Assembly: GCA_002840735.1 (NCBI GenBank)
Contig: PHBY01000005.1
Span: 124,001-188,000 of the forward strand
DNA: 64,000 nucleotides
Reading direction: 5' to 3'
Source of the DNA: Chloroflexi bacterium HGW-Chloroflexi-2
GTDB taxonomy: Bacteria; Chloroflexota; Anaerolineae; Anaerolineales; Anaerolineaceae
In this document: positions 8,169-17,469 of the stretch, in pieces
Layout: every line of letters begins with the position of its first letter
How positions within the stretch are numbered: position 1 is the stretch's first letter
Translations under genes and position numbers: made by a program
The notes under the pieces: generated by a model
Told to the model about the DNA's origin: nothing
Database searches by the model: none
Seen by the model: only the letters and a program-made list of their open reading frames with translations

Positions 8169-11100
8169 CTATTCCTGATAGCGCAGGCGTACCAGATCCT
8201 GCAACTCTTCGGTGGATAGATCCGTGATCCAGGCTTCGCCGGCACCGATGACTGATTCTGCCAATCCTTTTTTGGATTCAATCATTTCATCTATTTTTTC
8301 TTCCAATGTTCCAACACAAACAAATTTATGTACCTGAACATTGCGATTCTGGCCAATACGGAAAGCACGGTCGGTGGCTTGATCTTCCACGGCTGGATTC
8401 CACCAGCGGTCAAAATGGATAACATGGTTGGCGCGCGTGAGGTTAAGTCCGATACCACCCGCTTTCAGGGAGAGAATGAAGATCTGCGGTCCATTTTCAT
8501 CATCCATGAAGCGCTTGATCATTTGGTCACGCATTTTCACCGGTGTATTGCCATACAGGAATATGGTGGGGGTGTTCAGTGTGGTGGATAAGTAACTATT
8601 CAGAATTTTACCCATTTCAGCAAATTGGGTGAAAATCAAAACCCGGTCACCTACAGCGACGATTTCTTCGAGCATTTCCACCAGACGTTTAAGCTTTCCG
8701 GAACGGTTATGTAATTCTCGCGCTGGAGGTACATGACCATTGATTTTTTGCAGGTATTGAGTGGGGTGGTTACAGATCTGTTTAAGTTTGGTTAACATCG
8801 CCAGCACCAGCCCGTGACGTTCAATACCTTCACTTTCATTGATTTTCTTCATAACATCGTTGACCAGATTTTGATACAGGCTGGCTTGTTCTTCGGTGAG
8901 ATTGCAGTAAGCCTTGACTTCAATCTTCTCTGGCAAATCGTTGATCACATTTGGATCCGTTTTGACACGCCTTAAAATGAAGGGCGACACCAATTCTTTA
9001 AGTTGGTGGGTGATTTCCGGATCGTGGAAGCGTTCAATGGGAATCGCAAACTCACGGCGGAAGCGTTCCCGAGAACCCAAATAACCAGGGTTGAGGAATT
9101 GCATGATCGACCACAATTCCATCAGACGGTTTTCCACCGGGGTGCCGGTGAGCGCAAAGCGGAAGCTGGCTTTTAAGGCACGTACGGCTTGTGTCTGTTT
9201 GGCCGCTGGATTTTTGATATTCTGGGCTTCATCGAGTATGACGCCATGCCATTGGATCGATTGTAATTCTTCCAAATCCTGACGGACCAAAGGATAACTG
9301 GTGATGAATAATTCGGTTTCTTTGACCTTTTGAATTAATTCATGATTTCGGAAGCGGGTTGGGCCTTGATGTTTATAAATCTTCAAATCAGGTGCAAATT
9401 TTCTGGTTTCCCGTTGCCAGTTGGTGACAACTGAGGTTGGGCATACCAGTAAAACGGGTCCGGGCAATTTGCCCGCATTGTTTTCTTTTTCATGTGCCAG
9501 CAATGCCAGAGCCTGAATTGTTTTTCCCAGTCCCATATCATCTGCCAGAATAGCCCCCAACCCCCAACGCTGGAAGAATGTGAGCCATGAGAAGCCATAG
9601 GTCTGATAAGGACGCAACTTGCCTCGTAAGGTTTGTGGTTGCGGTAAGACGATCATCTTTTCATGACCATCAAGGCCGTCCAACCATTCCTGCACCCAAC
9701 CTTCTGCATCCACACCATCAATGGGTAACCCTTCAGCTCCTGCCTGGCCACCCAATACATATTGAGCAGCCTGAATCAAACCCATTTGACCGGCTTGACC
9801 TTCAGTATCCCAGAAACGTTTGGCTGCCTGCACCTTTTCGCTGTCCAATTGAACCCATTTACCATTTAATTGCACCAATGGCTCATTGAGCGAGGATAAC
9901 GCATCAAATTCCGCTCTCGAAAGACGGGTGTCACCCAGAGAAAGCTCCCAGCGATAATTAACCAGTGTATTAAAATTGAGTCCACCTGCTTTAACACGCA
10001 CTTGCGAATTGGCTGCCGAGGGTGATAATTGCAGACGTACACCGAGGCGGGCACCGCTCGTATCCCACCAATCTGGCGCTAATATGCCAAATCCAGCCTC
10101 ATCCAAAAGGAGGGCCGTGTTTCTTAAGAATTGATAGGCTTCATGTGTGTTAATTTTTGTGCCCGTTGGATAGCGATTCTGCAAGCTGTCGGCGATAGGC
10201 TCAAAATGGCGGGCTGTATAACCCAGACCCATGAGGAGCTTTTCCTGTGGTAATTCACAGCGTTTTCCGTCCACAATCAATGCGGTGGTGCGTATATTCC
10301 AGATTTGCTCGGCATTAATCAATAGATTGGGGTCATCCCGCGATTGCAATAAATATCGAATTTGCCAGTTGGAATCATCCAATGATGCCACCTGGTCTAC
10401 CGGTGAGATCAATTGAAAAGCAACCCGGAAATAATTATCACCAGCCGCTTGCAGGTTTCGCATCCAGGCACGTACACTGCTAAATAAAGCAGTTGCCTGC
10501 ACGGCAGAAATTTTGATATTGGCATCCGGACTGAATAATGCTTTTACCCAGGCTTCGAATGGGGTTGGATTTTCCGGAATGAGACGAATTGCTTCGGAGC
10601 CCCCTCCCCAGGAGCGAGCCAGGGCATCACAGATTGTGTTTAAGAAACTATCCAGCAAGGCGCGTGCGGGTGGGAGTGAGCCAGGATAAATCCGATCCCC
10701 ATGCAATGATTCTGCACGACAGATGGGCGGCATTGCCTCCACCAATTTTGCCATGCGGGGACCATCATCTTTCCCATCCAGTACCGGTTGCCAGCGGGCA
10801 TGAAAGGTATCTCTGGCGGGGGTTATAGGCACCATGATAGGCATCATTTTTTGTTCTGACAGGATTTCTAATGCCAGGCTACAAACATTTTGCCAGTATA
10901 TGGCGTCCTGCCCTAATATGAAGTCGCTAAAAGGACTCTCTTCCGGTAAATTGATCAATACGCTAAATGCAGTTGTTGCTGGCAGCCATAAACCATCAAT
11001 ACGCCAGGGTGCCAGAAATGGGTCTGTTTCCAGATCTAATTCCCAGACATGGGTCAAAGCTGGCGAAGGGATTGGACCGGTACGTGTGGAGGGCATATGC

Positions 11101-11330
11101 AAAGTAATCAGATTGGGCTTTGCGCTCTCTAGCGGAGTTCCAAGACCAATCCGATCCATGATAAGCTCCGGCATTAACGCATAAGGGTGTTCCTGTGGTT
11201 TTGGAGATTCGGGTATTTCTCCATCCCAATAAGGTGGAGCCGGGCTTTCATCTGTTTCAGCCCAAAATAAGATGCCACCCTGATCGGATGGTTTACGCGG
11301 CGATTGCCAGTGTGTATGGATTACCCACAT
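8169..11330 (-). CDS. SNF2-family ATPase/helicase with DUF3670-type N-terminal region
   Basis: This 1053-residue DNA translocase has its motor in the C-terminal half. Motif I is DDMGLGKT (about 593-600), motif II is DEAQ (about 698-701), motif III is LTGTPVENR, and the second lobe contains LSLKAGGIGLNL and DQATDRAFRIGQ (about 990). SNF2 proteins move along double-stranded DNA and remodel protein-DNA complexes without strand separation. The long N-terminal half matches the layout of bacterial SNF2 proteins with a DUF3670 region. It is followed after 9 bp by a SWIM zinc-finger gene, a common pairing. Its job, perhaps in DNA repair or transcription, is not known. Confidence 0.95.
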   Translation of the reverse strand: MWVIHTHWQSPRKPSDQGGILFWAETDESPAPPYWDGEIPESPKPQEHPYALMPELIMDRIGLGTPLESAKPNLITLHMPSTRTGPIPSPALTHVWELDLETDPFLAPWRIDGLWLPATTAFSVLINLPEESPFSDFILGQDAIYWQNVCSLALEILSEQKMMPIMVPITPARDTFHARWQPVLDGKDDGPRMAKLVEAMPPICRAESLHGDRIYPGSLPPARALLDSFLNTICDALARSWGGGSEAIRLIPENPTPFEAWVKALFSPDANIKISAVQATALFSSVRAWMRNLQAAGDNYFRVAFQLISPVDQVASLDDSNWQIRYLLQSRDDPNLLINAEQIWNIRTTALIVDGKRCELPQEKLLMGLGYTARHFEPIADSLQNRYPTGTKINTHEAYQFLRNTALLLDEAGFGILAPDWWDTSGARLGVRLQLSPSAANSQVRVKAGGLNFNTLVNYRWELSLGDTRLSRAEFDALSSLNEPLVQLNGKWVQLDSEKVQAAKRFWDTEGQAGQMGLIQAAQYVLGGQAGAEGLPIDGVDAEGWVQEWLDGLDGHEKMIVLPQPQTLRGKLRPYQTYGFSWLTFFQRWGLGAILADDMGLGKTIQALALLAHEKENNAGKLPGPVLLVCPTSVVTNWQRETRKFAPDLKIYKHQGPTRFRNHELIQKVKETELFITSYPLVRQDLEELQSIQWHGVILDEAQNIKNPAAKQTQAVRALKASFRFALTGTPVENRLMELWSIMQFLNPGYLGSRERFRREFAIPIERFHDPEITHQLKELVSPFILRRVKTDPNVINDLPEKIEVKAYCNLTEEQASLYQNLVNDVMKKINESEGIERHGLVLAMLTKLKQICNHPTQYLQKINGHVPPARELHNRSGKLKRLVEMLEEIVAVGDRVLIFTQFAEMGKILNSYLSTTLNTPTIFLYGNTPVKMRDQMIKRFMDDENGPQIFILSLKAGGIGLNLTRANHVIHFDRWWNPAVEDQATDRAFRIGQNRNVQVHKFVCVGTLEEKIDEMIESKKGLAESVIGAGEAWITDLSTEELQDLVRLRYQE

Positions 11331-11764
11331 AATATTAGATTAAGAAATCAAGTTCCCTTTCTGAGTGATGATTGCTTTAATAAAAATACGATTTAGCCCC
11401 TTTTTACCTCTAACAAATTTACAACAAGTAAAATTTCGATTCGTATCAATCATCAATTTGAATAATAAAAGCATTTGTTATTAAGCTGCCTGCAAATTTA
11501 TCAATAGAGATCGTTAAAAGTTGAAATTGTTGTAAAGTATGGTGATAATGTTGTTCCTTTTTAATCCCCGCAGTTTTATTGTCGGTTTTGCTAACCAATT
11601 CAGGGGATTTATGACCCTGGGATTTGTTGCTTTCTCTGAAGTAAAAATTGCTTGTGCTCAGGAAATGGGAGCCTGGACACCTAAATTCAGAAAACCTGAT
11701 TAATAAACTGCATTCCAGCCATGCTGATGCTTAATTCTACCATGATTTTATATTTGTCAAGTGA
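11331..11764. other. 434-bp intergenic stretch with a doubtful 51-codon ORF
   Basis: No gene can be called with confidence. On the plus strand there is a possible promoter (TTGAAA at 11521-11526, GATAAT at 11544-11549, 17-bp spacer) and a 51-codon ORF (11548-11703, MLFLFNPRSFIV...). The ORF start overlaps the -10 box and lacks a ribosome-binding site. AATCCCC (about 11570) and GGGGATT (about 11603) could close a stem, so a short non-coding RNA is also possible. No terminator follows. It may equally be decayed sequence. Confidence 0.3.
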
Positions 11765-12058
11765 TCAGACGCGCATATATCGACCGAATACCTTGTACTC
11801 ATTGCGGTATGGGGTTGATCCAGCATTGCAGAACAGGTCTACACAGGTATTGGAAAGCTTCTGCTCATGGGCATTTTTGTAAATCTCTTCGTTTTCCCAG
11901 GTGGTGATGATCTGCCAGAGTTTCGGTTCAGCCTGACACTGGATTAACATGGAGGATAAAATGCCTTTAGGAGCAGTTCGAATAGCCCGTTCATATGATT
12001 TTTCAAGCGTGCGCCAATCTTCTTCGGCGACCCGACCTGTTAAAATAGTGACGAACAT
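11765..12058 (-). CDS. Antibiotic biosynthesis monooxygenase-like (ABM) domain protein
   Basis: This is a 97-residue single-domain protein with the dimeric alpha-beta barrel pattern of the ABM superfamily. A beta strand (MFVTILTGRV) is followed by a helix (EEDWRTLEKSYERAIR), then a hydrophobic strand ILSSMLIQCQAEPKLWQIITTWEN and a final helix plus strand. ABM members include small oxygenases and stress proteins, and many have no known substrate. It stands alone between the SNF2 operon and sdhB, with GGAGGG upstream of the ATG. No substrate is proposed. Confidence 0.65.
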   Translation of the reverse strand: MFVTILTGRVAEEDWRTLEKSYERAIRTAPKGILSSMLIQCQAEPKLWQIITTWENEEIYKNAHEQKLSNTCVDLFCNAGSTPYRNEYKVFGRYMRV

Positions 12059-12166
12059 ATGCCCTCCCTTCTCTAGCCAAATCTCAATATCTCAAAATTC
12101 ATTAAGATTTGTTAACTATATGATACACAGTTTGTCACGTTTTATAAAGTACTAATTATTAATACC

Positions 12167-12877
12167 TTATTCTATTTTCCCACTGTAAATAACCTGTTTT
12201 ACCTCAGCGATTGCTTTGGTGATTTCGATATCACGCGGGCAGGCTTCTGTACAGTTGAATGCAGTTCGACAACGCCAGACGCCGCTATCTTCATTCAGCA
12301 CTTCCAGTCTTTCGGCTGCAGCCGTATCCCGGCTATCGAAAATAAATCGATGTGCATTCACTATGGCAGCGGGTCCCACATATTTTCCATTTGCCCAGAA
12401 AGAAGGGCATGAAGTGGTACAGGCAGCACACAATATGCATTTGGTTGTGTCATCAAAACGATCTCGTTGGGCAGGGCTTTGCAGACGTTCTTTACCATCC
12501 TCAGGGATGGGATCGTCATTCACAAAATAAGGCATCACCGAACGAAAATGATCAAAAAATGGTTCCATATCAACAATCAGGTCTCTCAGGACTTTAAGTC
12601 CCAGAATGGGTTCGACGGTTATTTGTGTGCTATTCAAGTCTTTTACCAATACTTTGCAGGCGAGCATATTGCGCCCATTGATTCGCATGGCATCCGAACC
12701 GCATACACCATGGGCACAGGACCGGCGGTAACCCAGGCTGGGGTCTGAATCTGCCCGAACCTGTTCGAGGACATCCAGAACGCGATCGTTGGGATCCACC
12801 TCCATCTCATAAGTGTCGTAATGCGGTTTTTTGCCCGTGTGGGGAAGATAGCGAAAGACTTTCAATTTGATCTGCAT
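12167..12877 (-). CDS. sdhB: Succinate dehydrogenase/fumarate reductase iron-sulfur subunit
   Basis: This is the electron-transfer subunit of complex II, 236 residues. The start MQIKLKVFRYLP at 12877 is chosen because an AGGAGG site lies just upstream; a longer reading would run into sdhA. [2Fe-2S] ligands appear in SCAHGVCGSDAM with a later CK. The [4Fe-4S] and [3Fe-4S] ligands lie in CILCAACTTSCP and CRTAFNCTEACP. It passes electrons from the SdhA FAD to the quinone site in the membrane anchors. It is the last gene of sdhC-sdhD-sdhA-sdhB. No clear terminator was found after it. Confidence 0.96.
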   Translation of the reverse strand: MQIKLKVFRYLPHTGKKPHYDTYEMEVDPNDRVLDVLEQVRADSDPSLGYRRSCAHGVCGSDAMRINGRNMLACKVLVKDLNSTQITVEPILGLKVLRDLIVDMEPFFDHFRSVMPYFVNDDPIPEDGKERLQSPAQRDRFDDTTKCILCAACTTSCPSFWANGKYVGPAAIVNAHRFIFDSRDTAAAERLEVLNEDSGVWRCRTAFNCTEACPRDIEITKAIAEVKQVIYSGKIE

Positions 12878-12929
12878 AAGGTCCTCCTTAAGGTCTCTTT
12901 GGTGCGCTTTTTGCCTTCTTGTCAGTGAA

Positions 12930-14723
12930 TTAATATTTGCGTTCTTTTGGTTCAAACCGGGTGAATGCCACTGGCTTATATTTCAGGCGAACCTGCTCTT
13001 TATCCAACCATGCCAGGGTATGTTTCATCCATTCCTGATCGTTGCGTTTGGGATAATCTTCGCGGGCATGTGCACCCCGGCTTTCTTTACGAGCCAGAGC
13101 GGATTCTGCGGTAACGAGCGCCAGATCAAGCATGTTGCCTAACTCCCAGGTGTTGAGTAATTCCATATTGTAGATGGTGCTGGAATCCTGGGTACGAACT
13201 TCTTTGAAGCGTTGACGCAATTCTTTGACCTTTTCTACTGCTGTTGCTAATCCTTCTTCGGTACGGAAAACACCAACATGATCCATCATAACCGAACGCA
13301 TCTCCTGACCAATTTGCGCAGGTTTTTCTTTACCACTTCCACTTCGTAGCCGCTCGATCTGCTCGAGGGTGAAACCAGTAACGTCTTCAGGTAATGAAGG
13401 TAGATCGATTCCATTGGCGTACTCGGCTGCTTTGATTCCGGCGTGTTTCCCAAAAACGACTAGATCGACCAGGGAATTGGTCCCCAGGCGATTAGCGCCA
13501 TGGACTGAAACACAGGCACATTCTCCGGCAGCATACAAGCCTGGCAGGGTTGTGCCGTTTTCATCCACCACCACTTCTCCATACTTATTGGTCGGGATCC
13601 CACCCATGGCATAATGGGCGGTGGGTTGTACCGGCATGGGATCTTTGACCGGATCAACGCCTAGATAGGTGCGACAAAAATCGGTGATATCGGGAATTTT
13701 GCTGGTTATTTCGTCCGCGGTTACCCGGTAGGGACTGCCATCCGGACGGGTCTTGCCATCCAACGCGGCAAATTTATTGATGACATCCGGGCGTGCATCC
13801 AGGTGCACATAATCCTTGCCATCGATACCATTGCCTGCTTTTACTTCCAGGTAAACAGCGCGGCTGATCACATCGCGGGATGCCAGATCTTTGATATTGG
13901 GGGCATAGCGTTCCATGAAGCGTTCGCCTTTGCCATTGATCAGGACACCACCTTCCCCGCGCACGGCTTCTGTGATCAAAATGCCTAATTTGATGATCCC
14001 GGTGGGATGGAACTGGAAAAATTCCATATCTTCCATGGGAATCCCACGCCGTGCCAGGACAGCAGCGCCATCACCGGTATAGGCGTAAGCATTGGACGTA
14101 ATTTCCCAGATACGTCCATGTCCACCGGTAGCAAAGATAACTGCCTTGGCATGAAATATGTGCAGTTCGCCGGTTGCCAGTTCTAATGCCACCACACCTG
14201 CCACCTTGCCATCCTGCAAAATCAGATCGAGGACGTGAAATTCGTTATAGAATTTGGTGTCATTCTTTACACATTGTTGAAATAGAGTTTGTAAAATCAT
14301 GTGACCGGTTCGGTCGGCAGCATAACAGGAGCGGCGCACGGACTTCCCCGTCTGGTTGTTGGTATGCCCACCAAAGGGGCGTTGAGCGATGCGACCTTCT
14401 GCAGTACGCGAGAATGGCAACCCGAAATGTTCCAGATCATAAACTGCCTGAACTGCCTGTTCGCACATGAATTCGATGGCATCCTGATCACCGAGGTAAT
14501 CACTGCCTTTGACTGTGTCGTAAGCATGCCATTCCCAATGATCTTCTTCCAGATTACCGAGGGCTGCTCCAATTCCTCCCTGGGCAGCGCCAGTGTGTGA
14601 TCTAACCGGATAGAGTTTGCTGACCACGGCTGTTTTGGTGTTTTGTGAAGCATATAATGCAGCCATTAGCCCGGCTCCACCACCGCCAACAATAACAACA
14701 TCATAGGTATGTGTTTGAGTCAT
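12930..14723 (-). CDS. sdhA: Succinate dehydrogenase/fumarate reductase flavoprotein subunit
   Basis: This is the catalytic subunit of complex II, 597 residues, converting succinate and fumarate. The FAD dinucleotide-binding motif [17 protein letters not shown] is at residues 9-25. The histidine for covalent FAD attachment lies in [10 protein letters not shown] (about 42-51). Substrate-site motifs include QFHPTGI and the later [13 protein letters not shown]-terminal Fum_red/SdhA domain follows (about 455-597). Gene order and length match respiratory complex II. Direction in the cell (oxidase or fumarate reductase) cannot be decided from sequence, and the latter is possible in an anaerobe. Confidence 0.97.
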   Translation of the reverse strand: MTQTHTYDVVIVGGGGAGLMAALYASQNTKTAVVSKLYPVRSHTGAAQGGIGAALGNLEEDHWEWHAYDTVKGSDYLGDQDAIEFMCEQAVQAVYDLEHFGLPFSRTAEGRIAQRPFGGHTNNQTGKSVRRSCYAADRTGHMILQTLFQQCVKNDTKFYNEFHVLDLILQDGKVAGVVALELATGELHIFHAKAVIFATGGHGRIWEITSNAYAYTGDGAAVLARRGIPMEDMEFFQFHPTGIIKLGILITEAVRGEGGVLINGKGERFMERYAPNIKDLASRDVISRAVYLEVKAGNGIDGKDYVHLDARPDVINKFAALDGKTRPDGSPYRVTADEITSKIPDITDFCRTYLGVDPVKDPMPVQPTAHYAMGGIPTNKYGEVVVDENGTTLPGLYAAGECACVSVHGANRLGTNSLVDLVVFGKHAGIKAAEYANGIDLPSLPEDVTGFTLEQIERLRSGSGKEKPAQIGQEMRSVMMDHVGVFRTEEGLATAVEKVKELRQRFKEVRTQDSSTIYNMELLNTWELGNMLDLALVTAESALARKESRGAHAREDYPKRNDQEWMKHTLAWLDKEQVRLKYKPVAFTRFEPKERKY

Positions 14724-14732
14724 GAACCCTCC

Positions 14733-15116
14733 TCAGGAAATAGGGCGAACGCCGCCAATTAATGCGATGGCACCAATCGCTGTGACGATCAGCCAGAGTA
14801 AAAATAAACCCCAATGCATGATCTTTCTGCCCCGATCTGATTGAATGAAATCGTTCAGCACCTGGCGAATGCCATTCACTCCATGAGCAAAGGCAAAGGC
14901 TAGAAGCAGGGCGTCATAAATGCGCCATCCAATACTGGCCCATCGTATTGCGACATAATCCAGATCAATGCGATGCACCCCAACAATCACATCCTGCAGA
15001 ATCAGGTGTCCAAACACCAATGGAATCAATAAGATTGCACTGTAGCGCATGAACATCCAGGATTTGGTTTCAAAATTGGGTTTTGGTTTTTGTATGGTTC
15101 TTGTGTTTGTGGTCAT
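14733..15116 (-). CDS. sdhD: Succinate dehydrogenase membrane anchor subunit D
   Basis: This 127-residue membrane anchor has three hydrophobic helices (about residues 23-43, 63-84 and 103-123). The HGVNGIR motif at about 77-83 resembles the same motif in the neighbouring SdhC and carries a likely heme or quinone-site histidine. Together with SdhC it anchors SdhAB in the cytoplasmic membrane. It starts 9 bp after sdhC and ends 9 bp before sdhA. Calling it D rather than C rests on gene order. Confidence 0.88.
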   Translation of the reverse strand: MTTNTRTIQKPKPNFETKSWMFMRYSAILLIPLVFGHLILQDVIVGVHRIDLDYVAIRWASIGWRIYDALLLAFAFAHGVNGIRQVLNDFIQSDRGRKIMHWGLFLLWLIVTAIGAIALIGGVRPIS

Positions 15117-15125
15117 AATTCCCTC

Positions 15126-15545
15126 CTAGCCTCCAAACCAGCCAAAATTATGATAGAGCATGTTATACAACATGATCGCTGAAGCTGGAATCCACATCAA
15201 TAAAGTAATCAGCAAGGTGATTTTTGTGGAAAAGCGTTGTTTGGGGACACTCCACAATCTGGGAGCTATCAGATCAAAAAAAGCAACCCTGAGACCATTC
15301 ACCCCATGAAAAAAGACACAAAAGACCAACCCAACCTCTGCGATACCAAAGAGGGTGGAACGATACAGATTGATGGCATGTTGATACAAGTCAGGGAAAA
15401 AGTAGACGAATGAAGTATCCAGGATGTGTATGATCAGAAAAAGCGCTGTTCCCAGACCGGTGATGCGATGCAACAGGAAACTGTAATGCCCTTCCCTTCC
15501 GCGGTAACTGGCATAACCGGTCATCGTGGTTTTTAAATTAGACAT
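15126..15545 (-). CDS. sdhC: Succinate dehydrogenase cytochrome b556 subunit
   Basis: This is the 139-residue first gene of the sdh operon. Three transmembrane helices are visible. The segment HRITGLGTALFLIIHILD (about 27-44) is typical of SdhC, and FFHGVNGLR supplies a likely heme-ligand histidine. It forms the membrane anchor and quinone-reduction site with SdhD. An AAAGGAGGTC ribosome-binding site precedes the ATG. The operon promoter should lie in the 172-bp gap shared with the divergent ABC transporter genes. Confidence 0.92.
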   Translation of the reverse strand: MSNLKTTMTGYASYRGREGHYSFLLHRITGLGTALFLIIHILDTSFVYFFPDLYQHAINLYRSTLFGIAEVGLVFCVFFHGVNGLRVAFFDLIAPRLWSVPKQRFSTKITLLITLLMWIPASAIMLYNMLYHNFGWFGG

Positions 15546-15717
15546 TTTTGACCTCCTTTATTGATTAGGACGATTTTATTTTAGCAATTTTTAAGAAAAA
15601 ACAAAATCATTATAGAGCGTGTAATTTCTGATTTGGTTAGAGGTGCTGTAAGGTATAATAACGATGCAGGGTAGCGGGGTATCCCTGTGAATTATTCAAA
15701 AATGGAGATGACAACAA

Positions 15718-16686
15718 ATGATCAAAAACAGTCGATTTTCACAATGGAGTAAATTTGTTCTGTTATTGTTTGTTTTATCAATATTCCTGACATCCTGTTC
15801 ACCTAAAGCTACTGAAAAAACAACCATTAAATTTGCGGTATTGCCTATTCTTGACTCTTTTCCGATGTATGTGGCGCAACAGGAAGGTCTATTTGAGAAA
15901 TATAACCTGGATGTGCAACTCGTTCCGGTTAGTTCCGGTCCAGAACGGGATCAACTCGTTGCGGCCAATCAAATTGATGGGATGATTAACGAGGTCCTGA
16001 CGACAATTTTGAATAATCGCACCAACAAGAATGTGGTCATTGTGCGTTTTGCCCGTGCTGCTACCGCGGACACTGCTTTATTCAGTATTGTGGCGTCCGC
16101 CAAGAGTGGCATCACCGGTGTTGATCAATTGAAAGGTGTTAAGATTGGCATTTCTGAAGGTACGGTGATTGCCTATCTAACAGACCGCATGCTGCAGGAA
16201 GAAGGTTTCGCTCCGGATGATATTGTCACGGTGGCTGTTCCAAAAATTCCGGATCGGGTCACCTTGCTCAGTAATGGAGAATTAGATGCCGGTACCATGC
16301 CTGAACCCGTTGCCTCATTATTAGCATTGCAAGGCGCAGCCATTGTGTTGGCAGATAATAAATATCCTGAGTATAGTCACAGCACGATTGCATTTCGGAA
16401 CGCTTTTGTTGAAAATAACCCGGATGCTGTCAAAGCATTTTTAGCCGCCATTGAAGAAGCAGTGGAGACAATCAATGCTGATCCAACCAAATGGGAAGCT
16501 ACCCTGGTAGAAAATAACATTCTTCCAGCGCCTTTGCAAGGAAAATTCCAGGTACCTTCGTTTGTCACAGCTGGTGTACCCAGCCCGGAACAATATGCAG
16601 ATGTGCTGGCCTGGGCACAGGAGAAGGAACTGATCTCAGAGGATGTTCCCTATGAACAATGCATCAGTTCTGAATTTTTGCCTTAA
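15718..16686 (+). CDS. ABC transporter substrate-binding lipoprotein, NMT1/THI5-like
   Basis: This 322-residue lipoprotein has signal peptide residues 1-27 ending in the lipobox LTSC (FVLSIFLTSCSPKA). The mature part is a periplasmic-binding fold of the NMT1/TauA/SsuA class: KFAVLPILDSFPMYVAQQEGLFEKY, a first-lobe RDQLVAANQIDGMI, and a second lobe beginning KGVKIGISEGT. It would capture a solute at the cell surface for the ATPase and permease encoded directly downstream. The class includes taurine, sulfonate, nitrate and pyrimidine-precursor binders. No nearby gene identifies the ligand. GGAGATGAC serves as ribosome-binding site, and TATAAT at 15654-15659 is the likely -10 box. Confidence 0.9.
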   Translation: MIKNSRFSQWSKFVLLLFVLSIFLTSCSPKATEKTTIKFAVLPILDSFPMYVAQQEGLFEKYNLDVQLVPVSSGPERDQLVAANQIDGMINEVLTTILNNRTNKNVVIVRFARAATADTALFSIVASAKSGITGVDQLKGVKIGISEGTVIAYLTDRMLQEEGFAPDDIVTVAVPKIPDRVTLLSNGELDAGTMPEPVASLLALQGAAIVLADNKYPEYSHSTIAFRNAFVENNPDAVKAFLAAIEEAVETINADPTKWEATLVENNILPAPLQGKFQVPSFVTAGVPSPEQYADVLAWAQEKELISEDVPYEQCISSEFLP

Positions 16687-16707
16687 TCAGAGAGCGTTAC
16701 CGGAAAA

Positions 16708-17469
16708 ATGATACAAGTTCGGAATCTCACCTTTGAGTATGCCACAGACCAACCCGTCTTCCATAATTTCAATTGGTCAATCAACAAAGGAGAAGCCTGG
16801 ACAATACTGGGTCCATCCGGCTGCGGAAAGAGCACACTTTTATATTTGATTGCCGGATTAAGACAGTCTCTCTTGGGAGAAATTCTGGTGGATGGTGAGC
16901 AGCTCATGCGTCCGAGACCTCAGAGTGGACTGATCATCCAGGATTATGGTTTATTACCGTGGGCAACCGTGCGGGATAATGTCAGGTTGGGATTGGACAT
17001 CAGACGCTTTTATGGCCCGGATGGAAAGCATGCTCCTGTTGAAGCGAAAGTAAGCGATGCTGATGTTAATTTCTGGTTGGGAAAACTGGGTTTACAAGAA
17101 CAGGCAGAAAAATTTCCCGGCCAAATTTCCGGTGGTCAACGCCAACGTTGTGCTATTGCTCGAACGCTGGTATTACAACCAGATCTCTTGTTAATGGACG
17201 AACCATTTTCTTCACTGGATGCACCTACCCGGGAATCATTACAAAATTTGATGATTGAATTATGGCAACAACATAACCTGACCATGATTACGGTTACCCA
17301 TCTGATTGAAGAAGCGGCCATTCTGGGGCAAAAAATTCTGTTACTGAATGAACCCCCCAATTTAACGGCAAATGTGATCGAAAACACCAGCTTTGATAAA
17401 CCAGATATACGCTCAGACCCTGAGTATTTACACCTATGTCAAATCTTGAGGGAGAAAATGTCAAAGTAA
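16708..17469 (+). CDS. ABC transporter ATP-binding protein (nitrate/sulfonate type)
   Basis: This 253-residue ATPase has Walker A GPSGCGKST (about 35-43), a Q-loop near IIQDYGLLPW, signature SGGQRQRCAIART (about 139-151) and Walker B LLLMDEPFSSLDAP. The form matches SsuB/TauB/NrtD-type ATPases that pair with NMT1-class binding proteins. It follows the binding-protein gene after 21 bp and its stop codon overlaps the probable permease start by one base. It powers solute import through that permease. Confidence 0.93.
   Translation: MIQVRNLTFEYATDQPVFHNFNWSINKGEAWTILGPSGCGKSTLLYLIAGLRQSLLGEILVDGEQLMRPRPQSGLIIQDYGLLPWATVRDNVRLGLDIRRFYGPDGKHAPVEAKVSDADVNFWLGKLGLQEQAEKFPGQISGGQRQRCAIARTLVLQPDLLLMDEPFSSLDAPTRESLQNLMIELWQQHNLTMITVTHLIEEAAILGQKILLLNEPPNLTANVIENTSFDKPDIRSDPEYLHLCQILREKMSK

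Noticed and set aside
12878-12955. Extended N-terminus of sdhB
   Set aside because: The longer start overlaps sdhA and lacks a ribosome-binding site, while AGGAGG precedes the ATG at 12877.
15660-15690. Small GGG/CCC hairpin before the ABC binding-protein gene as a riboswitch
   Set aside because: The stem is only 5-7 bp and no known aptamer core is present.
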